Shown here piece after piece: positions 24,565 through 34,509 of a stretch of DNA of 64,000 nt. The translations under genes were made by a program, and so were the position numbers. The stretch is from NCBI GenBank assembly GCA_951812925.1, contig OX638369.1, positions 62,001 to 126,000 on the forward strand, read 5' to 3'. Positions within the stretch are counted from its first letter, which is position 1. Every line of letters starts with the position of its first letter. The notes beneath the pieces are model-generated. The model was not told the origin of the DNA. It was given only the letters and a program-made list of their open reading frames with translations, and made no database searches. The stretch comes from Calliopum simillimum. Its lineage: Eukaryota > Arthropoda > Insecta > Diptera > Lauxaniidae.

Positions 24565-25272
24565 ACTTGTTGAACCACCTGCATACCACTTATAGCCATT
24601 AGAAAATAACGAAACTTGAGATGTTGGGTCAGTAGTTTAGGAGCTATGCGTTAGCTAAAACATGCAGTTATACTTTTCTTTTTACGGCAAGCTTGAAGAA
24701 ATTTAAATGAATCTAAGCACTGCCCATTAGGTGTTTTTTAAAAATAATTTTTCCGAACTTTTAATCTTTTGCAAAATTGAGTCAAGTCAAAAGTAACTTG
24801 CAAAAACTTAAAACAATAAAAAGAAAGACGAATAGTAATTTTTTACTAAGTTTTTGATGCTGAATTCAAATCCGTTAACGAAATTGCTTGATTGCTACAG
24901 GTTTTCCGTATATTTTTGTTACTTTTGAGTTTATGTAACAAGATTGCGCAATATTTTGTCATAAAATTCGTTATCTTATCTTTTTCTACAAAACCCTTTT
25001 TAAATTATATTGATATCTACGAATTATCCTAACCTTAAGAATTTTTAAGTGTGTTACTTAATGACATCTATATTAGGGTGGAGCGTTGCTCTATGGAGAT
25101 TTTTTATTTTTACATATTCTGAACGGCTCAGTGCGGAAAAGGTGCTCCGTCAATCACCTTTTAGAGGTGTATAAATATTTTTTAAAAATTTTGAGTTTTA
25201 GTACTGCCACAAGTCAATCAAACCTTAAACACATCCTGGGAATATAGGGAAAAACTTAAAGTTGGAACACTG

Positions 25273-25814
25273 AAGTTTTTTTGATGAGGTTTTGTTCGTC
25301 CACTTCTCCTGAGTTGGAAAATATAAAAATTAAAATCCATACTCTTCCTTCTTGCGAATAAACTGGGCTTAAGCCCCTTTTTTCTAGGCATGTTTAAATT
25401 ACCTATATTATAGTTACCTCGAAGTCTTGGAAATTAAAATGTTTTGATCAGGCCTGTTCGTTAATTTGTCCAGAGTTGGAAAATAAGAAAATTTAATCAG
25501 AACAATTCCTTATTGCGAAAAACCGAGCTTAAGCGCCTTTTTTCTTGGTATTTTAAAATTATGAATATTAAATCGACCTCCAAATGTTGGCACTGAAAAT
25601 TTTTGATGAGGTTTTGTTTGTTAGCTTCTTGTGAGTGGGATAAGGTGAAGAAATGAATCAAAACAACTCCTTCTTGCGAATAAACCGGCTTTAAGCCCCT
25701 TTTTTGCCTCTGAGGTTTTGTTTGTTAGCTTCTTGTGAGTGGGATAAGGTGAAGAAATGAATCAAAACAACTCCTTCTTGCGAATAAACCGGCTTTAAGC
25801 CCCTTTTTTGCCTC
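25273..25814. repeat. Tandem repeats in E7
   Basis: Several diverged units share GAGGTTTTGTT and AAGCCCCTTTTTT. The last two (25607-25710 and 25711-25814) are identical 104-bp units, so this duplication is recent. Confidence 0.85.
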
Positions 25815-25914
25815 TAAAAGTTTGAATAAAACATACAACTTTCAACTCGCAATAACTAAGCTCACAGTTGTTTATTTTCGGGTTAGTATATAGAGAAATG
25901 TTCATGGGTCATAC

Positions 25915-26370
25915 CAGGGGTTGAAATAAGAAAAAGTTATTACTGCAGAATTTTTTTTTTGTTTTCATTTGCAATTTTTAGCAAAATATTTTTAATGCCT
26001 TATTCAAGTGATTAATACTAAATATTAATATTAAATAACAGATATCATAGCAATGGTTCAATTTAAAATTAAAAATTTATAGCGAAATTTTCTTCGAATG
26101 CATTTATAAAAATATGTTTAAAGTAGAGTTGCCGAGTACTTATTGCGGTTGCTATATTTTAGCCCAAATTGGTGAGGTTAGACAACTTAAACAACGGTTA
26201 TAAGCGAAATAAAATGAGTATTTAGTTTCAACGATTAACGCAAAACAAAGTAATATGAACTTGGGTGAAAATTATTATTACAATTTTTTACAATATTCTG
26301 AAGTTATTACTGCAAATTTGAAGTTATTACTGCAGAAATAGGGTATTATTACAGCTTATTTCAATGCCTG
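25915..26370. mobile_element. hAT-type MITE, 8-bp TSD GGTCATAC
   Basis: The left end CAGGGGTTGAAATAAG is mirrored by CTTATTTCAATGCCTG. GGTCATAC lies directly outside both (25907-25914, 26371-26378). The 456-bp body has no coding sequence; AGTTATTACTGCAGA recurs near both ends. It interrupts the left arm of P7. Confidence 0.9.
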
Positions 26371-26619
26371 GGTCATACATATATGGGCAAATCCGAAAAT
26401 AATCTCCTCTTATATGACCCAGTTTTTAAAAAAAAATTTTTTTCATGTACAATAACCAAATGTGGTGGAATTTATTCCTAGACGCATAAACTGAAATTTC
26501 CAATAGGCGAACAAAAAAATTTCGACCTGAGGGGGTGTCAGGAGGTCGTTTTATCTGAAAATTTTGAGAAAATCGAGATTTTCGATAATATACGGTAGAG
26601 CACATATTTCAGAAGTAGT

Positions 26620-27870
26620 CGACAGAATGGGTTAAAAAGTCTAAATCACTCATTACGGCCACATAACAGGTCCTAACATTCTGAAAAAAATCAAGCAAGT
26701 TCCTTGATAAAAAATAAATCGACTTTGCTCATGATATTTTTTAATCTAAGCGCCCCCTGCCGAGTAAAAAATGAAAAACGCTAAATTTTGGGTAAAAAAT
26801 GCGATTATTGGCGATATGCGATCGAGCACACCATAGCGACACATAGGGTAAGATAGCGGGATATCTAACAAATATTCTGGAGTAAAATTCAGAAAAATCG
26901 TATGTGGGTCGTGGTGTCAGAATGGGTTAAAAAATTTAAATCGCTCATTACGGCCACGTTACAGGTCCTAAAATTCTGAAAAAAATCAAGCAAATTCCTT
27001 GATAGAAAATAAAGCGAATTTGTTTATGATGTTTTTTTAATTTAAGCGCCCCCTGGGTAAAAAACGTGATTTTTGGCGAAAAGCGAAATTTTGAGTTTTT
27101 TCATTTTTTGCTCCAAATGAGGGGCTCAAATTAAAAAAACATCATAAAAAAAGTCGATTTATTTTTTCTCAAGGAATTTGCTTGATTTTTTACAGAATTT
27201 TAGGACCTGTTACGTGGCCGTAATGAGCGATTTATACTTTTTAACCCATTCTGGCGCCACAACCCACATAGGATTTTTTTGAATTTTACTCCAGAATGTT
27301 TGTTAGATATCCCGCTATCTTGCCTTATGTGTCGCTATGGTGTGCTCGATCGCATATCGCTAATAATCGCATTTTTTACCCAAAAATTAGCGTTTTTAAT
27401 TTTTTACTCGGCAGGGGGCGCTCAAATTAAAAAAACATCTTGATCAAATTCGTTTTATTTTCTATCAAGGAATTAGCTTGATTTTTTTCAGAATTTTAGG
27501 ACCTGTTACGTGGCCGTAATGAGCGATTCAAACTTTTTAACCCATTCTGACGCCACGTCCCACATACGATTTCTCTGAATTTTACTCCAGAATATTTGTT
27601 AGATATCCCGCTATCTTACCCTATGTGTCGCTATGGTGTGCTCGATCGCATATCGCCAATAATCGCATTTTTTACTTAAAATTTAGCGTTTATCATTTTT
27701 TACTCGGCAGGGGGCGCTTAGATTAAAAAATATCATGAGCAAAGTCGATTTATTTTTTATCAAGGAACTTGCTTGATTTTTTTCAGAATTTTAGGACCTG
27801 TTATGTGGCCGTAATGAGTGATTTAGACTTTTTAACCCATTCTGTCGCCACGACCCACATACGATGTTTT
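26620..27870. repeat. About 310-bp units within both arms of P7
   Basis: The string with TAAGCGCCCCCTG, ATATGCGATCGAGCACACCA, AGATAGCGGGATATCTAACA and CATTACGGCCAC recurs directly in the left arm (two copies) and inverted in the right arm (three). The element is thus a palindrome of tandem repeats. Confidence 0.8.
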
Positions 27871-28058
27871 TGAATTTTACTTCAGAATATTTGGAAAGGT
27901 GCCCCGTAACATATCAACTACGTCTGAAATATGTGCTCTCCCGTATATTATCGAAAATCTCGATTTTTTATTTTATTTATTTATTTATTCGGTCTATGAA
28001 ATATTATTTCTTACAGACTATATTAATAATACAATAAAAATATTAAAAAATACAGAAA

Positions 28059-31000
28059 TTACAGGATATTATTTAGCAGTAACTTTAAAACATTTTTCGA
28101 ATTAGAGAAATCAAAACTATAATTAAGATTTAGTTCATTAAACATTTTTAAGACTCTAGATAAAGGAGCATTAGAAGCATAATTTGTTCGAGCAAAATCC
28201 AGACGAAATATATCATGATTTCTTAATGTTCTTGATGGGACATTGAATTGGATCATAGCCAGTAACATTGGACAATCAACAGAGCCAGAGACAATATCAT
28301 GGACCATTATTAATGACAAGATATTTCTTCTAGCTTCCAATGTTTTTAAGCCAATCAAAAGGCAACGGGAATTGTACGGGGGCAAACCTATGTCAAAATT
28401 GAAGGAGCGCAGAGCAAATTTCGTAAAAGATTTTTGCACCCTTTCAATCCTGATCTTATGCAAATCATAGTACGGATTCCAAATGATTGCAGCATACTCT
28501 AACTTCGACCTAACAAGACTGCCATATAAGACTTTTAGGGTATAGGGATCCTTAAATGAACAACTATTTCGCCTTAAAAAGGCCAGCATAGAGTAGGCTT
28601 TAGGAATAATATAATCATAATGTGCACGAAATGAAAACTTTGAATCAAAAATAACTCCTAGATCTTTAAATTGGCAAAGAGATAGAAGTGAAGTATTAGA
28701 TAAAACATACTGCGAGGAAATTACACTATTAGCTTTAGAAAAAGACACAAAGACACATTTACTCAAATTTAACATGAGCAAATTATTAATACACCACATG
28801 TGAAGTTTAGACAATTCGATCTGAAGAATTTCAGTATCAGAAACATTTTTTATTTTCATAAAAATTTTTAGATCATCGGCAAAAAGCAAACAATTACTAT
28901 ACTTAAAAATGGACGCAATATCATTGATAAAAATTATAAACAATAGCGGGCCAAGTACACTTCCTTGAGGAACACCAGAAGTTGCACTGAAAATGTAGGA
29001 CTTCACACTATCAAAGGCTACAATACACTTTCGATTATTTAAATAAGATTCAAGCCACTTCAAAAAACTAGAATGAAAACCCATTAATTTACATTTTTTT
29101 ATAAGGAGAGCATGAGACACCTTATCAAATGCTTTCGCAAAATCAGTGTATATGACATCTACTTGACAGCCTTCAAGGAAAGCTGAAATACAAAATTCAC
29201 TAAATAATAGTAAATTTGTAGTAGTCGATCTGCCAGGGACAAAACCATGCTGAGAAGGCGAAATGAGATTTTTAACCGCAAAAAACATCTTGTCTTTTAC
29301 TAAAGACTCAAAAAGTTTAGAAATAACTGTCAGTTTAGAAATAGGTCTGTAGTTAGCAATATTACTTTTACAACCTGACTTGAAAATTGGAGTAATAAAA
29401 GCCAATTTCCAGCAATCAAGAAATTTACCTGAATGCAAAGACTTATTAAAAACTAACATCAATGGGAGCGATAAAGATAACGCACAATTCTTTAAGAAAA
29501 AAGCACAAATACCATCTGCATCAACACTAGACGAATTTTTAAGGTTATTTATACCGCTTAAAACATCAGCCTGTGTTAAAATGAGAGATCCAAAATCTAA
29601 TGAGGGTTCAATTAAATTAGCAACATCAGGGCAAACTGTAGTAGGGGCATCATAATTTGACTTAAAAAAGTCAGCAAAAAGATTAGCAGTACTAAGTGCA
29701 TCATTTGAGGTGATTTCGTTCAAAAACATATTAGCAGGGATGGCAGAGCAACCTTTTTTCGAGTTCACATATCGCCAAAAATTTTTAGGATTTGACTTAA
29801 TACTAGATTCAAATTTCAGAATATACTGCTTATAAAGATATTTATCCAAGAAGTTAAATTCCCTCAAATAATGCCGATATTTAAGAAAAAATAAATTATT
29901 TCGAGAAACCAAAAATTTTTTATAAAATTTGGAACGAAGATTTTTTAATTTCCTAAGTCCTCTAGTATGCCATGGCACCCTATAGGCACGACCCTTTGAT
30001 TTAGGAATGTAATCGTTACAAACACTTTCAATAATATTTTTCAAAATCCGAAAACACCTTTCCGTATTATGTTGTCCAAATTCAATGACCCAGTCAACAT
30101 TACTTAAGGCATTATTAACAATAGCAAAATTACAAAGTTTAAAATTAAAATGAACATTAGTATCAGTGGCAATAGAAAGATATTTATAAAATGATATCTC
30201 AACTTCTAGGGGAACATGGTGCAAATTTATATCTGACATTTGATAAGGAGAAACCCGAATATTATAATTTATATTATTTGTTATAAAAATAAGATCAAGT
30301 AATCTATTAAGCGTATTAAAACAGTTATTAATTTGCCCAAGTCCCAGATTTAAAAAATTATCAATAACATATAATTCATATAAGCTGGATACATTAGATG
30401 CAGAGAGATATTGATGATCTCCATGCCGCTCAGACCAGGAAACACGACATAAATTAAAATCGCCTGTTACCAACAACTGATTTGAGTCATCTGAGAAATC
30501 TGCAGCAACAGATACAATGTTATCAACATGCATTTTATAAAGACTCAGCGAACTATTAGGTGGCACATAAGAGACAAAAGCATAGAGATTGGAAGATAAA
30601 CCTTTAATCATAACACACAACTGATCTATAAGAGGATCATTATTTGCTAGGAAAGTAATCGACGAATGCAATGAACGGTTAACTGCGATCAACACACCAC
30701 CTCCACGACTGCAACCAGTTGAAAGAGAATCACGATCTTTACGATAAGTGTTGTAAATATTTGGGTCAAAATATTCTTCATTATGAAAATTTTTATTCAG
30801 CCAAGTCTCGGTGAGAATAATTACATCATAGTCAGACCGCGATGTTGCAGAGAAAAAAGCATGAGATTTCGTTCTTAAGCCCGAAACATTATGATAATAT
30901 ATTTTAAGAGCAGGTGTTTGTAGACCAATTGTTTCTGGTAGGGCTTGCGGTGCGAGCTCCGGTACCAGAACAGATTGCTTACATGTAATCAAAGAGCTAT

Positions 31001-31072
31001 TTGATTTGCACTCTCCTTTGATAAAAAATCGCGAACTTTTACTTCCTTTGGCCACAACGTTGGATTAAAAAC
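28059..31072 (-). CDS. LINE ORF2: APE endonuclease and reverse transcriptase
   Basis: A long intact frame of just over 1000 codons. Counting from the GTG at 31055 (residue 1), endonuclease motifs are YYHNVSGL (53-60), LTETW (81-85), RGGGVLIAV (117-125), TGDFN (197-201), LDLIF (253-257) and SDINLHHVPL (274-283). RT motifs are NYRPISKL (569-576), QHGFVPGRST (602-611), YTDFAKAFDKV (636-646), SGVPQGSVLGPLLF (693-706) and catalytic LLFADD (723-728). It nicks target DNA and copies the element RNA there. The frame opens after TAA at about 31073. No ATG precedes the endonuclease; the first in-frame Met is near residue 149. It overlaps ORF1 in the -1 frame, so a frameshift is the likely way it is made. 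It looks recently active. Confidence 0.9.
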
Positions 31073-31642
31073 CTTAGTGTAGTCACATTCATCAATAACT
31101 AACTTGAAGTTTACGCTCCTTAGTGTTGATAAATTTGTGCCTCTCTTAACCAGTATGAAGCAGCTTAGAGAATCTCTTTTAATATTAGCACGGGATGCTA
31201 CATAATCAATAATATTGTCAGCAGTAACAGATGACTTGAAAGAAGAGAGATGTAATGCTATCTGTGACGTAGCAACATCAAGATCTTTGTTATTGTTATT
31301 GCCAACAACAATGTTTACATTGTTGTTTACATTTTTGTTTGCATGATTTTTATTTCGCACAATGTTAGGCACATCAAAAGAAAATACCGGCGATGCAGCA
31401 GAAGAAAGAATATCATGTGAGAATGACGGATTTGCATGTGCACGCGAAGAAGATAACCTTTTTGTGACGACATCAACAGCAGCATGGGCATTCAGAGCAG
31501 ATCGACGATTTGAGAACACAGCATCAGGAGCATCTTTATTTCTATGCGCAAATTTCCATGTATTACTAGAGACAACAGGCAGTGGAGAAGACAAAAGGTT
31601 ATCAATGTCATTCACTACCTCATCAATAGCACCAGCAAAACT
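30989..31642 (-). CDS. LINE ORF1, N-terminally truncated
   Basis: About 215 codons remain, running open from the 5' junction of the element. The GTG at 31615-31613 is only an internal codon. The N-terminal region, an Asn-rich stretch (NNNVNIVVGNNNNKD) and a C-terminal domain with FKSSVTADNI, LRSVNFKLVID and WPKEVKVRDF are visible. This last style is the RNA-binding end of CR1-group ORF1 proteins. No CCHC knuckle or esterase motif remains. In intact elements ORF1 coats the RNA. The copy cannot make full ORF1. It overlaps ORF2 by about 80 bp. Confidence 0.75.
   Translation of the reverse strand, partial: SFAGAIDEVVNDIDNLLSSPLPVVSSNTWKFAHRNKDAPDAVFSNRRSALNAHAAVDVVTKRLSSSRAHANPSFSHDILSSAASPVFSFDVPNIVRNKNHANKNVNNNVNIVVGNNNNKDLDVATSQIALHLSSFKSSVTADNIIDYVASRANIKRDSLSCFILVKRGTNLSTLRSVNFKLVIDECDYTKVFNPTLWPKEVKVRDFLSKESANQIAL
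31022..31028 (-). promoter_or_regulatory. Candidate -1 ribosomal frameshift heptamer
   Basis: The minus strand reads GAT TTT TTA TCA in ORF1 frame, so the heptamer T TTT TTA (U UUU UUA) sits in the canonical X XXY YYZ phase. Slipping back one base gives the ORF2 reading FFIKGECK. It lies inside the ORF1/ORF2 overlap, 31 bases before the ORF1 stop codon. Any stimulatory RNA structure was not tested. Confidence 0.6.
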
Positions 31643-31985
31643 TTCAGATAAAACGACCTCCTGACACCCCCTCAGGTCGAAATTTTTTTGTTCGCCTACT
31701 GGAAATTTCAGCTTATGCGTCTAGGAATAAATTCCACCACATTTGGTTATTGTACATGAAAAAAATTTTTTTTAAAAAACTGGGTCATATAAGAGGAGAT
31801 TATTTTCGGATTTGCCCATATGTATTTTGACTAAACATTTTAGAAAACCATTTCTTTGTTGATTGATAAATCAGCGCAACTATTTTTTTCTGTCAGAATA
31901 ATTTTTATGTTTTTCATATGAAATTCATAAATATACTTGCTATAGTACACAATGTGGAGGAGCGCGGCTCTATGGAGATTTTTAA

Positions 31986-32162
31986 TTTTTACATATTCTA
32001 AATGGGCCAGGGAATAAAAGGTCATACTCAAATCAAATTGTTAGTGAAGCTGCTGCTGCTGTATGTGGTTCAGAAAGAAGATATGGTCTCATCAAAACAA
32101 GGCTGGAATCACGAAGGACAATGCCTGTTTTTAATACAAAAGAGGAGTTAAAATTTGTTTAA
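31986..32162 (+). pseudogene. C-terminal coding remnant inside E7 (possible transposase end)
   Basis: A 58-codon open frame ending in TAA, followed 16 bases later by AATAAA (32179-32184). The first dozen codons overlap the repeated left terminus. The rest contains NQIVSEAAAAVCGSERRYG, KTRLESRRTMP and NTKEELKFV and has the composition of real protein, unlike the other short frames here. It lies about 200 bp inside the right end, where an autonomous element would finish its transposase gene. I do not recognise the family. Confidence 0.45.
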
Positions 32163-32369
32163 AATATGTTAATATTATAATAAAATCACAATTTGGACAC
32201 TTTTTTTTTTTTTTCAAAACTTCAATTTCTTTGTGGCAGTACAAAACATTAAAATATCAAAAAGTACCATATAACATTTTTTATTAAGAATAGTATGGAG
32301 CATCTTTTCGCATGTGAGCCATTTCGAAAATCGCAAAAAACAAATTTCGCCCCACCCTAATCTATATAT

Positions 32370-32577
32370 TGAAAATTAAATTTTTAATTGAACTTTTAGT
32401 CATATACTATTTGCAAAGATCAATCTATCAATGCATTTTCCCAACACATAATTTTGACAAATTAAGGAACGAATTAGAAACACGGCTATAGTTATAGATT
32501 TATATGAAAATCGATCTTTGCAAATATATGACTAAAAGTTTAATTAAAAATTTATTTTTCAATTACCCTAACCTAAA
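32370..32577. repeat. Small palindrome outside E7
   Basis: GAAAATTAAATTTTTAATTG, ACTTTTAGTCATATA and GCAAAGATC at the left are mirrored at 32500-32575. It may be a MITE; no duplication could be assigned. Confidence 0.6.
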
Positions 32578-32628
32578 AAATTAAATAGGAACAAGAACAC
32601 GGTTTTTGACTATTTTGGAGGCTACTTA

Positions 32629-32833
32629 GTGCGAACTCACACGAAGGGCATGGGCACGGGCACGTAGGACACGTCAAATTTCTAGGCATGCGGAGGGAAG
32701 TGGTGCTTTCATTTTCCTCCGTTTGCCTACAAATTTGACGTGCCCGTGCCCTTCGCGGAGGGAAATGAAAGCACCACTGCCCTCTGTTTGCCTAGAAATT
32801 TGACGTGCCCGTACCTTTCGTGTGAGTTCGCAC
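32629..32833. mobile_element. Palindromic MITE with TTA duplication
   Basis: GTGCGAACTCACACGAAGGG at the left mirrors CCTTTCGTGTGAGTTCGCAC at the right. TTA flanks both ends (32626-32628, 32834-32836). Internally, AAATTTGACGTGCCCGTGCC and GAAAGCACCAC repeat in both directions. TWA duplications are typical of PIF/Harbinger elements; superfamily assignment is inferred from that alone. It is strikingly GC-richer than its surroundings. Confidence 0.8.
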
Positions 32834-32836
32834 TTA

Positions 32837-33475
32837 GAAAATGCTTGAAATTTTTCTCCTCTTTTATATTAACTGAATTACATGCTTTAGTTTTCGCATG
32901 TTACTTTTGACTAAACTCAATTTGCCAAAAACGGAAAATTATATGATTAGAAAAGTACACTGAAAAAGAAAATATAAAAAGTTGAAACATATTTTCAACA
33001 CCAGTGATATCGCTATTACTTTTAGTTTCAGAGATATAGAATCGAAAATCAACCTATCTTGCTTTTTTTCCAAATCGAGATAAGAAACCATTTTTTGTTG
33101 TGTTTATGACAAAAATAAATTTACAAAAGCACTTCTTCGAAATAAGTTACTTATCATATAAAATGCAACTGCATTTTTTCACGCAAAAGCATTTGACAAA
33201 AACATTGTAGATATCTTTTTTATTTATTTTCAATTTTATTAAATATATTGCCATTGATACGAGGCGTACTAATTATATTTCAGAAACTGGCAACACTATA
33301 ATAAAGCATTTTTTAGCATAAGCGTACTCACAACGTTTTGATGTACAAGTGCTACTTGTTTTGTTTACAGTGAGTTAAGAAAATCAATGTGGCCAAATAA
33401 TGGAAATTTGAGGAGAAGGTTTTCGTTGTCTTATTTTTCACAACTTTCGACGTGGATTATCTCAACAAGAATGTT
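32837..33475. other. Unassigned DNA
   Basis: AT-rich; I see no gene or repeat family beyond short A/T runs. Confidence 0.4.
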
Positions 33476-34028
33476 GAATTCACCCAGTTTTTTCTCAGAG
33501 TTTGAATTTATAGTTCTTAATATTTGATTAAAATTTAGTTCGATTATCTCAAAAAACGCTTTCAGTATAGCGTTTTGAACCTTTTGCGTATACGCGAGGT
33601 GCCACGCCCTCTTGTCCGAATTCGCCCAGTTTTTGCTCAGAGCTTGCGCTTACAATTCGTAGTATTTATGTGTATTTTGGTTGCATTATCGTGAAAAATA
33701 CTCCAAAAGTTGCATTTTGAATATATTTTTTGTATGGGCAGTAGGCGTGTCCGTTGACCGATTTCGCTCATTTTCAATCCCCCGAGCTATCTTTGGAGAC
33801 GGAGGCTGTGCACCAAATTTCATTGAATTATCTTGGTTAGTTTTCCCAAAAAATGTATTTCCACACACAGCCAGCCAGCCACCCAGCCAGCCAGACAGAC
33901 GGACATGGCTATATCGACTCAGGAGGTGACGCTGATCAAGAATATATATACTTTTCTATATCTACCACGCCTTCTTCTCTGCGTTACAAACGGAAGGACA
34001 AAGTGAATATACCCTGGGTGTAGGGTAT
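33476..34028 (-). mobile_element. Helentron H5, 3'-truncated
   Basis: The 5' end (TATACCCTACACCC, minus strand, near 34028), the CCAG tract (33868-33895) and one 140-bp unit with GTGCCACGCCCTC near 33600 are present. The 3' hairpin and CTAG end are missing; similarity stops near 33476. Confidence 0.8.
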
Positions 34029-34242
34029 AAAAAAAATACTGGAAAATGTTTGTTTAGCATTCGTGTATAATATAAATTTTTTACATGTTCAATTCCTACA
34101 CAAAAAGAATTGGGATTCTCCTGAAAAGTTACCAGTTTCGAAAGGCCACAGAAATATATTTAAATAAACGGAAAATTTTATGAAACATATTGCCTTCAAA
34201 CTTTCATGGAAAAATAAAGAAAAACAAAAAATATGCATGTGC

Positions 34243-34393
34243 GTATCGTCACATAAAATGCAAAAATTCGTAACATTTTCTGTTTTTTCACAGGTGTAAA
34301 ATGTTTGATAACTCGAAATATTTTAGATTTTTTGCTTCGCCTGTGAAAAAATAAAAAATGTTATAACTTTTTGCATTTTAGATGACGATATAG
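34243..34393. repeat. Small palindrome
   Basis: ATCGTCACATAAAATGC and CACAGG-type sequence at the left are mirrored by CCTGTGAAAAAATAAAAAAT and GCATTTTAGATGACGAT at the right. Confidence 0.6.
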
Positions 34394-34509
34394 TCCGCAG
34401 TATGCTTATCATAAATTTATTAGTATAAATAAGGTATGTTCAACATTGTTTTTTTAAGAAATAAATGCTGGTTTTTGATAATTATTATAATTGTGGGGAA
34501 TTTGAAACT

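Larger units (their letters stand above)
27966..31642 (-). mobile_element. CR1-group non-LTR retrotransposon, 5'-truncated
   Basis: On the minus strand: partial ORF1, complete ORF2, a short 3' UTR (28058-27966) and a 3' tail of AAAT-type repeats (AATAAATAAATAAATAAAAT). The APE endonuclease plus RT with FADD and the ORF1 C-terminal style suggest the CR1/Daphne group. It is truncated in ORF1, where it joins the host palindrome near 31643. No long target duplication is seen; about 10 bases of the target appear lost. A 3' fragment of the same family is at 62270-62345. Confidence 0.85.
26379..31821. mobile_element. Palindrome P7, split by a LINE
   Basis: The left outer segment (GGGCAAATCCGAAAATAATC to GACCTGAGGGGGTGTCAGG, 26385-26545) is mirrored at 31660-31818. 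The inner arms meet near 27100. The right arm is cut between GAAAATCTCGATTTT (27967) and TTTCAGATAAAACGACC (from 31643), where the LINE sits. Without the LINE the palindrome would be about 1.77 kb. Confidence 0.85.
25073..32360. mobile_element. Composite TTAGGGTGG element E7 (TSD TCTATA)
   Basis: The left end TTAGGGTGGAGCG and right end CCCCACCCTAA are inverted, with imperfect similarity extending about 145 bp. TCTATA flanks both (25067-25072, 32361-32366). A direct copy of the left end lies again at 31956-32015 (GGCTCTATGGAGATTTTTAA). It contains tandem repeats, a hAT MITE, palindrome P7, the LINE and a coding remnant beside the right end. The terminus and 6-bp duplication match P1, P3 to P6 and P11. 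Confidence 0.75.

Noticed and set aside
28243..29655. Plus-strand frames over the LINE
   Set aside because: Antisense shadows of the RT-encoding ORF2.
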